64,000 nucleotides of DNA from Qipengyuania seohaensis. GTDB lineage: Bacteria; Pseudomonadota; Alphaproteobacteria; Sphingomonadales; Sphingomonadaceae. The notes below the pieces were generated by a model. The model worked only from the letters and a program-made list of their open reading frames with translations, had not been told where the DNA came from and did no database searches. Shown one piece after another: positions 27,001 to 35,894 of this stretch. The translations under genes were made by a program, and so were the position numbers. Position 1 is the first letter of the stretch; every line of letters begins with the position of its first letter. The DNA is taken from contig NZ_CP024920.1 in assembly GCF_002795865.1 (NCBI RefSeq), positions 1,647,001 through 1,711,000 on the forward strand. Direction: 5' to 3'.

Positions 27001-27774
27001 ATGGGTTACGATAGAGGGCGCCGTCGCGGTCGGGACAAGCGGGACGGTTTCGGGGAAGACAGTTACGATCCGTTCGGTGGTCCGGGCGGTGGTTTCGAAT
27101 CGCAGGGCGGCGGCTTCGGTGGCGGTGGTGACCGCTTTGGCGGCGGCAACGATCGTTTCGGCGGTGGCGGCGGCGGTGGCGGCGGTGACCGCTTCGGCGG
27201 CGGCAATCGCGGCGGCGGCGGCGGTGGCGGCTTCGGCGGCGGACCACGCGGCGGCGGCGCTGGCGGCGGCGGTGGTAACCGCATGCCTGCCCAGGTTGTC
27301 GGCACCGGCAAGGGCAAGGTGAAGTTCTTCAATACGCAAAAGGGCTTCGGGTTCATCCAGCAGGACACCGGCGGCGAAGACATCTTCGTTCACATCAGTG
27401 CTGTCGAACGTGCTGGCCTCGAAGGCCTCGCGGAGGGACAGGAACTGGAATTCAACCTCGTGGACCGCGGCGGCAAGGTGTCGGCGCAGGACCTGCAGGT
27501 CGTCGGCGATGTCATTGCCGTCGAAACGCGCGCTGAAACTCCGCGTCGCGAACTGACCGGCGAAAAGGCGAGCGGAACCGTCAAGTTCTTCAATTCCATG
27601 AAGGGCTTCGGCTTCCTCACCCGCGACGACGGCCAGCCCGACGCATTCGTGCACATCAGTGCCGTCGAGCGTTCGGGCCTTTCGGCCATCAACGAGGGAG
27701 AACGCTACGAGTTTGACCTCGAAGTCGATCGCCGCGGCAAGTACTCGGCGGTCAATCTCGTTCCTGCGGAATAA
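27001..27774 (+). CDS. Two-domain cold-shock protein with glycine-rich N-terminus
   Basis: 257 residues from the ATG at 27001 (MGYDRGRRRGRDKRDGFG). Residues about 25-95 are a low-complexity Gly/Phe/Arg region. Two cold-shock domains follow: CSD1 from about 102 (KVKFFNTQKGFGFIQQD, DIFVHISAVERAGL) and CSD2 from about 189 (TVKFFNSMKGFGFLTRD, DAFVHISAVERSGL), both with RNP1 and RNP2 intact. An RNA-binding chaperone, cytosolic. The glycine-rich arm is of the kind that drives phase separation or RNA annealing in other proteins (inference). Only a weak Shine-Dalgarno sequence (CAGGG) precedes the start. Confidence 0.9.
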   Translation: MGYDRGRRRGRDKRDGFGEDSYDPFGGPGGGFESQGGGFGGGGDRFGGGNDRFGGGGGGGGGDRFGGGNRGGGGGGGFGGGPRGGGAGGGGGNRMPAQVVGTGKGKVKFFNTQKGFGFIQQDTGGEDIFVHISAVERAGLEGLAEGQELEFNLVDRGGKVSAQDLQVVGDVIAVETRAETPRRELTGEKASGTVKFFNSMKGFGFLTRDDGQPDAFVHISAVERSGLSAINEGERYEFDLEVDRRGKYSAVNLVPAE

Positions 27775-27845
27775 TTTCCGCCGGTTTCCGTAGCGCCGGT
27801 TTGACCCGGCGATACAGAAGCAATAGATCGTCGATCATTACGCAG

Positions 27846-27875
27846 ATGGCGGTTCCCGTTCGGGGCCGCCATTTG
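27846..27875 (+). terminator. Hairpin between the cold-shock gene and argD
   Basis: ATGGCGG (27846-27852) pairs with CCGCCAT (27866-27872); the inner CCC/GGG extends it. Followed by TTGTCGTTTCG, a poor T-tract. Plausible terminator of the cold-shock gene. Confidence 0.5.
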
Positions 27876-27907
27876 TCGTTTCGCTTTTCGTGAATACCGG
27901 AGGTCCG

Positions 27908-29095
27908 ATGTCGATTACCCCGTTGATGCCCGTCTACCCGCGTTGCGGCGTACGCCCCGTTGAAGGTGACCACTGCCACCTGATCGACGAAGATGGCACG
28001 CGCTATCTCGACTTCGCCAGCGGTATTGCCGTCAACCTGCTCGGCCACAGCCACAAGGGCCTGATTGGTGCGATCCAGCGCCAAGCCGAAAAGCTGATGC
28101 ACGTGTCGAACCTTTACGGCAGTCCGCAGGGCGAAGAGCTTGCCCAGCGGCTGGTCGACAAAACTTTCGCAGACACCGTCTTCTTCACGAACTCCGGCGC
28201 TGAGGCGGTCGAGACTGCAATCAAGACCGCGCGCGCTTACCACCAGCACGAAGACGGCGATTCCAACCGTACCGAACTTATCACCTTCACCAACGCCTTC
28301 CATGGCCGCACGATGGCGACCATCAGCGCCTCCAATCAGGAAAAGATGCACAAGGGCTTCCACCCCTTGCTCGCAGGCTTCCAGTATGCCGAGTTCGACA
28401 ATCTGGAGAGCGCCAAGGCGCTGGTCAGCGACAAGACGGCGGGCTTCCTCGTCGAACCCATCCAGGGCGAAGGCGGGATCCGTCCGGCGTCGGATGAATT
28501 CATCCACGGTCTCAAGGCCATGTGCGACGAGCACGATCTCATGCTCGTATTCGACGAAGTGCAGTGCGGCGTCGCCCGAACCGGCAAGCTCTATGCGTAC
28601 GAACACTACGGCGTCGAACCCGATGTGATGGCCAGCGCCAAGGGCATCGGCGGCGGCTTCCCGCTCGGCGCCTGCCTCGCGACCGAAAAGGCTGCGCGCG
28701 GAATGGGCTTCGGCACGCACGGATCCACCTATGGCGGCAATCCCTTGGCGATGGCCGCAGGCATGGCCGTGATGGACGCTGTCGCGAATGACGAGTTCCT
28801 CGCGGAAGTCACCGAAAAGGGCGAGCGCCTGCGCAGCCGCCTCGAACAGTTCATCGGGAATTATCCCGACCTCTTCGATCTCGTCCGCGGCAAGGGACTG
28901 ATGCTGGGTATCCGCATGAAGGTGGAAAGCCGGCCGTTCTTCGTCCACCTGCGCGACAACCACCAGCTGCTGTGCGTGGCTGCAGGTGATCAGACGCTGC
29001 GCGTCCTGCCCCCGTTGGTGGCAGGCGATGCAGAGTTCGACGAATTCCTCGACAAGCTTTCCGCCGGCGCGGCAAGCTTCGATCCGGAAAGCTGA
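27908..29095 (+). CDS. argD: Acetylornithine aminotransferase
   Basis: 395 residues from the ATG at 27908 with GGAGG four bases upstream; a GTG six codons earlier overlaps that site. Class III PLP aminotransferase: [47 protein letters not shown] and the PLP lysine in [12 protein letters not shown]. Converts N-acetylglutamate semialdehyde to acetylornithine in arginine synthesis. Directly precedes argF (11-base gap), the usual alphaproteobacterial argD-argF-hslO order. Confidence 0.96.
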   Translation: MSITPLMPVYPRCGVRPVEGDHCHLIDEDGTRYLDFASGIAVNLLGHSHKGLIGAIQRQAEKLMHVSNLYGSPQGEELAQRLVDKTFADTVFFTNSGAEAVETAIKTARAYHQHEDGDSNRTELITFTNAFHGRTMATISASNQEKMHKGFHPLLAGFQYAEFDNLESAKALVSDKTAGFLVEPIQGEGGIRPASDEFIHGLKAMCDEHDLMLVFDEVQCGVARTGKLYAYEHYGVEPDVMASAKGIGGGFPLGACLATEKAARGMGFGTHGSTYGGNPLAMAAGMAVMDAVANDEFLAEVTEKGERLRSRLEQFIGNYPDLFDLVRGKGLMLGIRMKVESRPFFVHLRDNHQLLCVAAGDQTLRVLPPLVAGDAEFDEFLDKLSAGAASFDPES

Positions 29096-29106
29096 GGAGG
29101 GCGGCA

Positions 29107-30033
29107 GTGAAGCATTTTCTCGACCTGTCGGATGCGGGTGGGGATGCTATCGCCGCCATGCTCGCCGACGCGCAGGACCGGAAGGCGGCACGCACGGACT
29201 GGCCGAAAGGCAAGCCTGACGCGGACCTGCCGCTTGCCGGTCTGGTCCTTGGAATGATCTTCGAGAAGAACTCGACGCGTACCCGCGTGAGCTTCGACAT
29301 GGCGATGCGCCAACTCGGTGGCACCAGCCTGATCCTCGATGCTGGCACCAGCCAGCTTGGCCGCGGTGAGAGCATCGCCGACACCGCCCGCGTACTCAGC
29401 CGGATGGTCGATGCGATCATGATCCGCACAGACGACCATGCCAAGGCACAAGAGCTCGCCCGTCACGCCAGCGTGCCGGTGATAAACGGCCTCACGGACC
29501 GCTCTCACCCCTGTCAGATCGTGGCCGATCTTCTGACACTGGTCGAGCATGGCAAGGCGTTGCCCGGCCTTGAGCTTGCGTGGCTAGGGGATGGCAACAA
29601 TGTGCTGCATTCCATTCTGGAGGCAGCCGCGCTGTTCAAGTTCAACGTTCGCGTAGGAACCCCCGGTGGCTATGAGCCGGACGCCGAATTCGTCGATATG
29701 GCGCGGTCCGCCGGTTGCGAAGTGACGCTGACCAACGATGCCGTCGAAGCGGCGCGCGGCGCGGATGTGGTCGTGACGGATACATGGGTTTCGATGGGGC
29801 AGGACCACGCTGAAGCCAAGCTTGCAGCGATGGCGCCTTTCCAGGTCGACGAAGACTTGATGGCGCTGGCAAAAGCGGATGCGAAATTCCTGCACTGCCT
29901 GCCCGCCCATGTCGGCGAAGAAGTGAGCGAAGCAGTTTTCGAAGGTGCCCAGTCGGTCGTCTTCGACGAGGCCGAAAACCGCATTCACGCGCAGAAATCC
30001 ATTCTGCTCTGGTGTCACGGCTTGCTCGGTTAG
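29107..30033 (+). CDS. argF: Ornithine carbamoyltransferase
   Basis: 308 residues, GTG start behind GAGGAGG. Makes citrulline from ornithine and carbamoyl phosphate. Carbamoyl-phosphate site [13 protein letters not shown] (about 55-67), [11 protein letters not shown], ornithine site D-x-x-x-SMGQ (DTWVSMGQ) and [11 protein letters not shown] are all intact. Length and motifs fit the anabolic trimeric enzyme. Confidence 0.97.
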   Translation: MKHFLDLSDAGGDAIAAMLADAQDRKAARTDWPKGKPDADLPLAGLVLGMIFEKNSTRTRVSFDMAMRQLGGTSLILDAGTSQLGRGESIADTARVLSRMVDAIMIRTDDHAKAQELARHASVPVINGLTDRSHPCQIVADLLTLVEHGKALPGLELAWLGDGNNVLHSILEAAALFKFNVRVGTPGGYEPDAEFVDMARSAGCEVTLTNDAVEAARGADVVVTDTWVSMGQDHAEAKLAAMAPFQVDEDLMALAKADAKFLHCLPAHVGEEVSEAVFEGAQSVVFDEAENRIHAQKSILLWCHGLLG

Positions 30034-30079
30034 GCCTTGGGGTCTGTAAATTCGGGTGCGCCGCACCATATTGCGCCGA

Positions 30080-30985
30080 ATGACCGATAATCAGCCCGCC
30101 CTGGACGAAACTTTCGCCGGAAAGACCCTATCATTCGCCATCCCGACGCGGGATGCTCGCGGTCGCATCGTGCGGCTGGATACTGCCCTCGACGAAATTC
30201 TCTCGGCGCACGATTACCCCGCGCCGATAACGCACTTGCTTGCCGAGGCGCTCGTGCTGACGTCTCTAATGGGCGGGCTGCTGAAGGGCGAGGGCTCACA
30301 AGTCACGATGCAGGCTCAGACCGAAGCCGGTGCCATCAATTTGCTCGTATGCGATTATAAGGACGGGGCGCTACGCGGATATGTCGATTTCGACGAGGAA
30401 AGGCTCGTCGAACTTGGCGCTAACCCGTCGCTCTTTGCGCTGTTCGGCAAAGGGTACCTCGCCATCACTTTTGATATGACCGGTGGACGTGGCCGTTATC
30501 AGGGTATCGTGCCACTGGAGGGCGATTCCCTCGCCGAAGCGTGCGAAGCGTATTTCTTCCAATCCGAACAGGTCCCGACCCTGATCCGTACCGCAGTTCG
30601 CGCAACCGGGGGAAAGTGCCTGGCTGCGGGAATGCTGGTTCAGCATTTGCCTGACGGAGAGGAAGGGCGCGAGCGTCTTCACGCGAGGCTCGACCATCCT
30701 GAATGGGAGCACGTCTCGATCCTCGCGGGTTCCCTGCGACACGAAGAATTGCTCGACACGGACCTGTCGCTCGAAGCAATCGTCTGGCGCCTTTTTCATG
30801 AGGAAGACGAGATCAGGATTAGCAGCGGCCATACAATCGAGAAGGGCTGCAGGTGTTCGATCGAACACTACGAAAGCGTGCTTGCGAAGTTTGCAGAATC
30901 CGAACGGGCCGAAATGCGTGATGAGGACGGAATAATCAAAGTCGATTGCGCGTTCTGTTCGCGCCAGTTCCCGATCGAGGCCTAG
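30080..30985 (+). CDS. hslO: Hsp33 family redox chaperone
   Basis: 301 residues from the ATG at 30080. N-terminal Hsp33 domain with TSLMGGLLKGEGSQVTMQ and GRGRYQGIVPLEGDSLAEA, a linker, and the C-terminal zinc switch with GCRCSIEHYESVL (Cys-x-Cys) and VDCAFCSRQF (Cys-x-x-Cys). Holdase activated by oxidation when zinc is released. Third gene of the argD-argF-hslO run, 46 bases after argF; coupling to arginine genes is positional, not functional. Confidence 0.95.
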   Translation: MTDNQPALDETFAGKTLSFAIPTRDARGRIVRLDTALDEILSAHDYPAPITHLLAEALVLTSLMGGLLKGEGSQVTMQAQTEAGAINLLVCDYKDGALRGYVDFDEERLVELGANPSLFALFGKGYLAITFDMTGGRGRYQGIVPLEGDSLAEACEAYFFQSEQVPTLIRTAVRATGGKCLAAGMLVQHLPDGEEGRERLHARLDHPEWEHVSILAGSLRHEELLDTDLSLEAIVWRLFHEEDEIRISSGHTIEKGCRCSIEHYESVLAKFAESERAEMRDEDGIIKVDCAFCSRQFPIEA

Positions 30986-31110
30986 CCTGTTATTGTAGGC
31001 GTCTGGCGAGAACGGGAACTAGGTCGTTCTGCAGCGGTTCAGCGCAGAATATTCATTATCTTGCCCTAGATACGAGATATCAGGCACGTAGATCGAGGTA
31101 TTTGGTAAAA

Positions 31111-31521
31111 GTGACCGGAAAACAGAAACTTGGCGTGATCGGAGGCGCATTGGCACTGCTATGCGTGGGAACCGTCGCGTCGCCGACACTTGCCCAGTCT
31201 TCTCTCGCCATGCTCGATTCGCTCGAAAAGGGAGAATGGCAGCTTCGTTTTCGCGACGGGTCTCCGGCGCGCAAGGTCTGTGTGCGTTCCGGTCGTGAAC
31301 TGATCCAGCTGCGCCACACGGCCAACGGATGCAATCGCTTTGTGGTCGAAGACGGCCGCAATGAAGTGACCGTCCAGTATACCTGCCCTGGCGACGGCTA
31401 TGGCCGAACCAATGTGCGGAAAGAAGGCCCTGCGCTGGTACAGATCGACAGCCAGGGAATTGTCGGCGGACGTCCCTTCCAGTTCTCTGCCGAGGCGCGC
31501 CGCATCGGTTCTTGCCGGTGA
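31111..31521 (+). CDS. Small exported protein, DUF3617-like
   Basis: 136 residues if the GTG at 31111 is used (GAGGT 11 bases upstream; a TTG at 31102 is the alternative). Signal peptide about 1-30 (LGVIGGALALLCVGTVASPTLAQS). The mature part of about 105 residues has four cysteines (KVCVRS, NGCNRF, YTCPGDGYG, final GSC) spaced as in the DUF3617 family of secreted sphingomonad proteins, with the W-x-L start in GEWQLRF. Likely periplasmic with two disulfides. Function unknown. Confidence 0.7.
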   Translation: MTGKQKLGVIGGALALLCVGTVASPTLAQSSLAMLDSLEKGEWQLRFRDGSPARKVCVRSGRELIQLRHTANGCNRFVVEDGRNEVTVQYTCPGDGYGRTNVRKEGPALVQIDSQGIVGGRPFQFSAEARRIGSCR

Positions 31522-31560
31522 GCATTGCCCGCGAAGGGTGAAGGCACTAGCTGCCATTCC

Positions 31561-32277
31561 ATGAGCAAAGTGAATACAGCGGATTCGCCGCCGGCAGTCG
31601 TCTTGCTGTCGGGCGGTTTGGACTCGATGGTCAGCGCAGCTCTCGCGCGAGAAGCGGGATATGCGGTCCACGCCCTGACAATCGATTACGGCCAGCGTCA
31701 TATCCGCGAGCTTGAGTCAGCGAGAAACATCGCGCGGCTTCTCGATGTGTCGCGGCATGTCGAACTGCCTCTCGACCTACGCAGGTTCGGTGGCTCGGCG
31801 TTGACCGATGATATCGACGTGCCGAAGGAGGGCGTAGGTGACGATATCCCGGTCACATACGTTCCTGCGCGAAATCTCGTTTTTCTCGCACTCACGACGG
31901 CCTTTGCGGAAAGCGTGCACTCGCGGGATATCTTCATCGGCGTCAATGCACTCGACTATTCCGGTTACCCCGACTGCCGACCTGAATTTATCGCCAGCTT
32001 TGCCGAAACCGCGCGGCTGGGGACCAAACAGGGCGTCGAGGGAGAGCCGTTCTCGATTCACGCGCCGCTCCAGCACATGAGCAAGGCCGACATTGCGCGC
32101 GAATGCTACCGCCTTGATCTCGATCCGTCATGGAGCTGGTCCTGTTACGATCCGACGGCAGAAGGTACCGCCTGCGGCGCATGCGATTCCTGCCGACTTC
32201 GTCGAAAGGGCTTTGACGAAGCGGGGCTAGTCGATACGACAGTTTACGCGCCAGGAGCGCCTGATTTGAGGGAGTAG
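31561..32277 (+). CDS. queC: 7-cyano-7-deazaguanine synthase
   Basis: 238 residues from the ATG at 31561. ATP-pyrophosphatase loop LLSGGLDSMVSAALAR (PP-loop), TIDYGQRHIRELESA, TYVPARNLVFLALTTAFAE, GVNALDYSGYPDCRPEFI, and the zinc site of four cysteines in WSCYDPT ... CGACDSCRLR. Makes preQ0 for queuosine tRNA modification. No other que genes are in the window. The following MFS gene starts five bases after its stop. Confidence 0.96.
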   Translation: MSKVNTADSPPAVVLLSGGLDSMVSAALAREAGYAVHALTIDYGQRHIRELESARNIARLLDVSRHVELPLDLRRFGGSALTDDIDVPKEGVGDDIPVTYVPARNLVFLALTTAFAESVHSRDIFIGVNALDYSGYPDCRPEFIASFAETARLGTKQGVEGEPFSIHAPLQHMSKADIARECYRLDLDPSWSWSCYDPTAEGTACGACDSCRLRRKGFDEAGLVDTTVYAPGAPDLRE

Positions 32278-32281
32278 GATT

Positions 32282-33925
32282 TTGAGCCAGAGCGACGTGA
32301 CAAGCGAGACACCAATCGAAGCGTCGCCTCAATCAGATGCCAAAGTCCCGCCATATAGCTGGTATGCGCTGGGCGTCCTCGTCCTCGTCTACGTCCTCAA
32401 TTTCATCGACCGCCAGATCCTCTCGATCCTTGCTAACGACATCAAGGCCGATCTCGGGGTCGAAGACGACTACCTCGGCTTTCTCTACGGTACTGCCTTC
32501 GCAGTCTTTTACGCGCTCTTCGGCATCCCCCTCGGCAAATTGGCCGATAGCTGGAAGCGCATCCGGCTGATGGCGATCGGTCTGGCATTGTGGTCGACGA
32601 TGACTGCGCTGTCGGGTTTCGCCAAGAACGCGGGCGCGCTCACAGCTGCGCGCGTGGGCGTGGGCGTCGGCGAGGCGACTGCAAGTCCTTCGGCGTATTC
32701 CTTGATTTCGGATTGGTTTCCGGCGCGACTGCGCGCGACTGCGCTCGCGATCTATTCGAGCGGCCTCTACATCGGTGGCGGCATCTCGCTGCTGATTGGC
32801 GGCCTTGTCGTCGAGAACTGGAACGAGGCCTATCCCGATGGTGGACCGCTCGGCCTGGTCGGTTGGCAGGCGGCGTTCCTGTCGGTCGGAATTCCCGGCC
32901 TGCTGCTTGCGCTTTGGGTACTGACCCTGCGCGAGCCGGTGCGCGGAGAGATCGATGGACTGCCCACCCCGGAGAATCCGCGTCCATTTCGCGGCTTTTT
33001 CCAGGAGCTGTTTCAGGTCATCCCGCCTTTTACCCTCATCGGAGCGTTTCAGCGCGGCATCGGAGCCTTCGCCATCAATGTTGCGGGGCTTGCAGCCTTC
33101 GCCGCGACCGCGATTTTCCTCACGTCGATCACGCCAGGGGCCTCGGCATATCTTTCCGAAGCTGTTGGGCTGACCGCAGCGGGCGTGCCGGTCAGTGATC
33201 AATGGCTTTTCCTGGGTGTCGGCTATTACGCCGTCTTCAGCTGGGCGACTGCTCTATACACCCGTGACCTGCCAACTTTCCGACTGACCTGGGGTTCGCC
33301 AGCGTTCCTTAGTGTTGTCCTTGGATATGGCACGGTGGCCTTCATGGCCTATGCTGCGTCCTATTGGGGGGCGCCCTATGCAGAGCGTGTCCTTGGAGCG
33401 GCCAAGACAGACCTCGGCTGGTTTCTGGGAGCGCCCTCGGCCGTCGCCGGATTCCTCGGGGTGATCCTGGGCGGTCGTATGGCGGATTATTTGCTCGAAA
33501 AGTTCCAGAACGGTCGCGTAATGGTCATCTTGTTCGGGCTGCTGGCGTCGCTTCCGCCAATCGTAGTCGCCTACACGACCGACAGCCTTACGGTATTCTA
33601 TGTCGCGAGCTTCATTGCGCAAATGACCGGAGCTTCGGCGCTTGGTGCGGCTGCGGCCAGCAGCCAGGCGCTGGTGCTACCGCGGATGCGCGGAATGGCG
33701 ACGGCAATTTTCTTCCTGTCGACCACCCTGATCGGTCTGGGAATCGGACCGTTCCTTGCGGGGTATGTTTCCGCTGTCAGCCCCGGGGGCCTGAGCACCG
33801 GGATGCTGACAACCCTTGTGGCTGCACCCTTCGGCTTCGTCCTGCTACTTGCCGCTCTCAAACTGGTACCAGCTGCGGGCGAATCCGTGCTGGAGCGCGC
33901 CCGTGCAGCTGGCGAGCCAGTCTGA
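32282..33925 (+). CDS. MFS transporter, spinster-like
   Basis: 547 residues with about twelve transmembrane helices. The TTG at 32282 is the only sensible start, preceded by GAGGGAG; the next ATG is deep in helix 3. Family marks: NFIDRQILSILANDIKADLG in TM1-loop, YGTAFAVFYALFGIPLGKLAD with the MFS motif A, and GVGVGEATASPSAYSLISDW. This is the spinster group, often sugar-phosphate or lipid-linked exporters. A large central loop (about 215-240) carries EPVRGEIDGLPTPENPRPF. Substrate unknown. Confidence 0.9.
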   Translation: MSQSDVTSETPIEASPQSDAKVPPYSWYALGVLVLVYVLNFIDRQILSILANDIKADLGVEDDYLGFLYGTAFAVFYALFGIPLGKLADSWKRIRLMAIGLALWSTMTALSGFAKNAGALTAARVGVGVGEATASPSAYSLISDWFPARLRATALAIYSSGLYIGGGISLLIGGLVVENWNEAYPDGGPLGLVGWQAAFLSVGIPGLLLALWVLTLREPVRGEIDGLPTPENPRPFRGFFQELFQVIPPFTLIGAFQRGIGAFAINVAGLAAFAATAIFLTSITPGASAYLSEAVGLTAAGVPVSDQWLFLGVGYYAVFSWATALYTRDLPTFRLTWGSPAFLSVVLGYGTVAFMAYAASYWGAPYAERVLGAAKTDLGWFLGAPSAVAGFLGVILGGRMADYLLEKFQNGRVMVILFGLLASLPPIVVAYTTDSLTVFYVASFIAQMTGASALGAAAASSQALVLPRMRGMATAIFFLSTTLIGLGIGPFLAGYVSAVSPGGLSTGMLTTLVAAPFGFVLLLAALKLVPAAGESVLERARAAGEPV

Positions 33926-33933
33926 AAGCTTGG

Positions 33934-34467
33934 TTAGCTTGCGGCTTTGAGTACGCCGCAGGCGATGCGAGAGCCGGCATCGCCTGCCGGATCGCTGCGA
34001 TAATCGTCCGGTCCGGCGTGGATCATGACCGCGGTTCCGTCTGCGTCGAATATATCGCCGAGTATGTCATCGGCGGAACCGGAGAGGTCGTACTGGGCGG
34101 TTGCGCGACCTGACTCGTTGGCGACTAGGTTCGCGAGATCACCCAGATGTTTGCCGGCAGGATTTTCACTACCGTGTTCGCGGCCCGCAGGATTGAGATG
34201 GCCTCCTGCGCTTTGGAAGCCGGGGCTTTCGCACTTGCCGGTAGTGTGCAGATGGAAGCCATGAGGCCCAGGCTCTAAGCCGGTAACTGCTACTCCCATC
34301 GTGACGGTGCTACCGTCCGAAAGAAGCTGTACGGTTCCGGCAGGCAGCCCGTTGGCGAAAGCGAGGGTGGCGCTACCGACGCGCTCGGTAGGGAGGTTGC
34401 CGTAAGTTGAGCACGCCCCAAGCTGGAGTGCTGCGGAAATCGCGACGAGTGCTTTTGCGTACTTCAT
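33934..34467 (-). CDS. sodC: Cu/Zn superoxide dismutase, lipoprotein
   Basis: 177 residues from the ATG at 34467 (AGGGGACCC upstream). Lipobox LGAC after a short signal, so the mature enzyme is lipid-anchored, probably periplasmic. Copper and zinc ligands visible: GPHGFHLHTTGKC (His-x-His), GGHLNP, GKHLGDL, and the C-terminal copper His in VMIHAGPDDY with the DAGSRIACGVL end; the Cys pair for the structural disulfide is present (KC, IAC). Converts superoxide to peroxide and oxygen. Same strand as the OmpA gene, but separated from it by that gene's terminator. Confidence 0.95.
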   Translation of the reverse strand: MKYAKALVAISAALQLGACSTYGNLPTERVGSATLAFANGLPAGTVQLLSDGSTVTMGVAVTGLEPGPHGFHLHTTGKCESPGFQSAGGHLNPAGREHGSENPAGKHLGDLANLVANESGRATAQYDLSGSADDILGDIFDADGTAVMIHAGPDDYRSDPAGDAGSRIACGVLKAAS

Positions 34468-34506
34468 CGTTAGGGTCCCCTGTTGGTTTGGATTACAAGG
34501 CACCAA

Positions 34507-34536
34507 CGAAAAAGGGGCCGGATTGCTCCGGCCCCT
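34507..34536 (-). terminator. Intrinsic terminator of the OmpA gene
   Basis: On the minus strand: 9-bp perfect stem AGGGGCCGG/CCGGCCCCT (34513-34521 with 34528-34536), 6-base loop, followed by a run of five Ts. It sits between the ompA stop and the sodC start. Confidence 0.92.
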
Positions 34537-34563
34537 AATCCTGTTTTCACTCGGTGAGTGAAA

Positions 34564-35697
34564 TTACATGCCCGAACCCGGACCGTAGGTGACTTCCACA
34601 CGACGGTTCTGGAGTTCGCGAACGCCGTCGGCGGTCGGAACGCGCAGCTGCGATTCGCCGAAGGCTTCGCTGCTGATGCGACCATCGGGAATGCCGCGTG
34701 CGCTCAGGTAATCACGGACCGACGAGTTGCGACGCTCAGCCAGACCCATGTTGTACTGTGCCGAACCCGACGTGTCGGTGTGACCCGCCAGCATGACCGA
34801 AGCCATGCCGCAGTTGGCGTAAGCCGAAACTGCGTTGTCGAGGATCGTTGCCGCTTCCGGAGTGATGTCCGACTCGTCCCAGTTGAAGAAGACGATGTAC
34901 GGGCCCTGCTGGCAGACCGGAGCCGGCGGCGGAGGCGGAGGCGGCGGAGGCGGCGGGGGCGGAGGAGGCGGCGGCGGCGGGGGCGGCGGCGGCGGCGGAG
35001 GGGTAGGCGCACCAAAGTTGTAGGTGAGCGTGCCCATCAGCGAGTGCGTACGCAGCTTGCCGTCGAGTTCACGGCCGCCGAGATCGACAACCTGTACGTC
35101 TTCAGCGGTGAACATGCGATAACGCAGGCCAACGTCGACATTGTCGGTCAGCGGAGCGTTGATGCCAGCGAGAAGCTGCCATGCGATATCGCTGCTCGAG
35201 TCATCAATCGACGGGCTGCCCGTGTCGAAGATGCGGGTTTCGACGCTCGTACGAGCAACACCGATACCACCACCGGCGTAGAGCTGGAGGCCGTCGTCGG
35301 GACCGAAGTCAAACAGGCCGTTCAGCATGAAGCTGAGCGAGTTGACGCTGCCGGTGCCGAATGACTCACCAGCCGTAGCGTTCAAACCCGAACCGACTGC
35401 CAAGCCGGTCGTGCCAACATCGACAGTATCTAGATTGGCGTCACGATAGCTGACTTCTGCTTCCAGGCGGAAAGCGCCGAAGTCGTAGCCCACATAGCCG
35501 CCACCGTCATAGCCGGTTTCGAGGTCGACGCTGAGCGTATCAAGCGTTGCGCCGTCTTCATCGTTGAGATTGAGGTCGAGATCTTCAGCGATCATCGGGC
35601 CGAATTCGGCGCCGATGTACCACGAATTATCTCGTGCGAGGGCAGGCGACGCAAGGGCCGTAGAGGCCATCGCCATTCCTAGGACGAAATTCCGCAT
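34564..35697 (-). CDS. OmpA family outer-membrane protein with 26-proline linker
   Basis: 377 residues. Signal peptide MRNFVLGMAMASTALASPALA; N-terminal eight-stranded beta-barrel about 22-225 (YIGAEFGPMI ... YVGYDFGAFRLEAEVSYR ... LMGTLTYNFG); residues 233-258 are 26 consecutive prolines; then a peptidoglycan-binding OmpA domain about 265-372 (VFFNWDESDITPEA, VMLAGHTDTSGSAQYN, GLAERRNSSVRDYL, LQNRRVEVTY). AAGGGG seven bases before the ATG. The proline tract would require EF-P to translate and gives a rigid rod between membrane and cell wall. The coding strand there is 78 bases of CCN repeats. Confidence 0.93.
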   Translation of the reverse strand: MRNFVLGMAMASTALASPALARDNSWYIGAEFGPMIAEDLDLNLNDEDGATLDTLSVDLETGYDGGGYVGYDFGAFRLEAEVSYRDANLDTVDVGTTGLAVGSGLNATAGESFGTGSVNSLSFMLNGLFDFGPDDGLQLYAGGGIGVARTSVETRIFDTGSPSIDDSSSDIAWQLLAGINAPLTDNVDVGLRYRMFTAEDVQVVDLGGRELDGKLRTHSLMGTLTYNFGAPTPPPPPPPPPPPPPPPPPPPPPPPPPPAPVCQQGPYIVFFNWDESDITPEAATILDNAVSAYANCGMASVMLAGHTDTSGSAQYNMGLAERRNSSVRDYLSARGIPDGRISSEAFGESQLRVPTADGVRELQNRRVEVTYGPGSGM

Positions 35698-35828
35698 TAT
35701 TTATTTCCCCTTTTTGCGAATTGGAGCCACCGAGTGGTGGTTATCTAACTTTCCCGCTCACACGTGGCAAGCAGGCATTGGACGGGAACTGTTGCAAGAA
35801 TGTCGCGATTCCCGTCGAAATACAAAGC

Positions 35829-35856
35829 TGTCCGAGCGATATCTCACTCTCGGACA
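35829..35856 (-). terminator. Hairpin between the GTA cluster and ompA
   Basis: Perfect 8-bp inverted repeat TGTCCGAG/CTCGGACA with a 12-base loop, 39 bases after the last GTA-cluster stop; on the minus strand it is followed by GCTTTGTATTTCG. A second 8-bp repeat, GACGGGAA/TTCCCGTC, lies at 35781-35816. Likely the end of the GTA transcript. Confidence 0.45.
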
Positions 35857-35894
35857 TCACTCAAACGACGTCTTTGGAATACGGTTCCAAACTA

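Noticed and set aside
27063..27290. GGCGGC-rich repeats as a possible mobile or CRISPR-like repeat
   Set aside because: They encode the Gly-rich arm of the cold-shock protein; no spacers or direct-repeat units.
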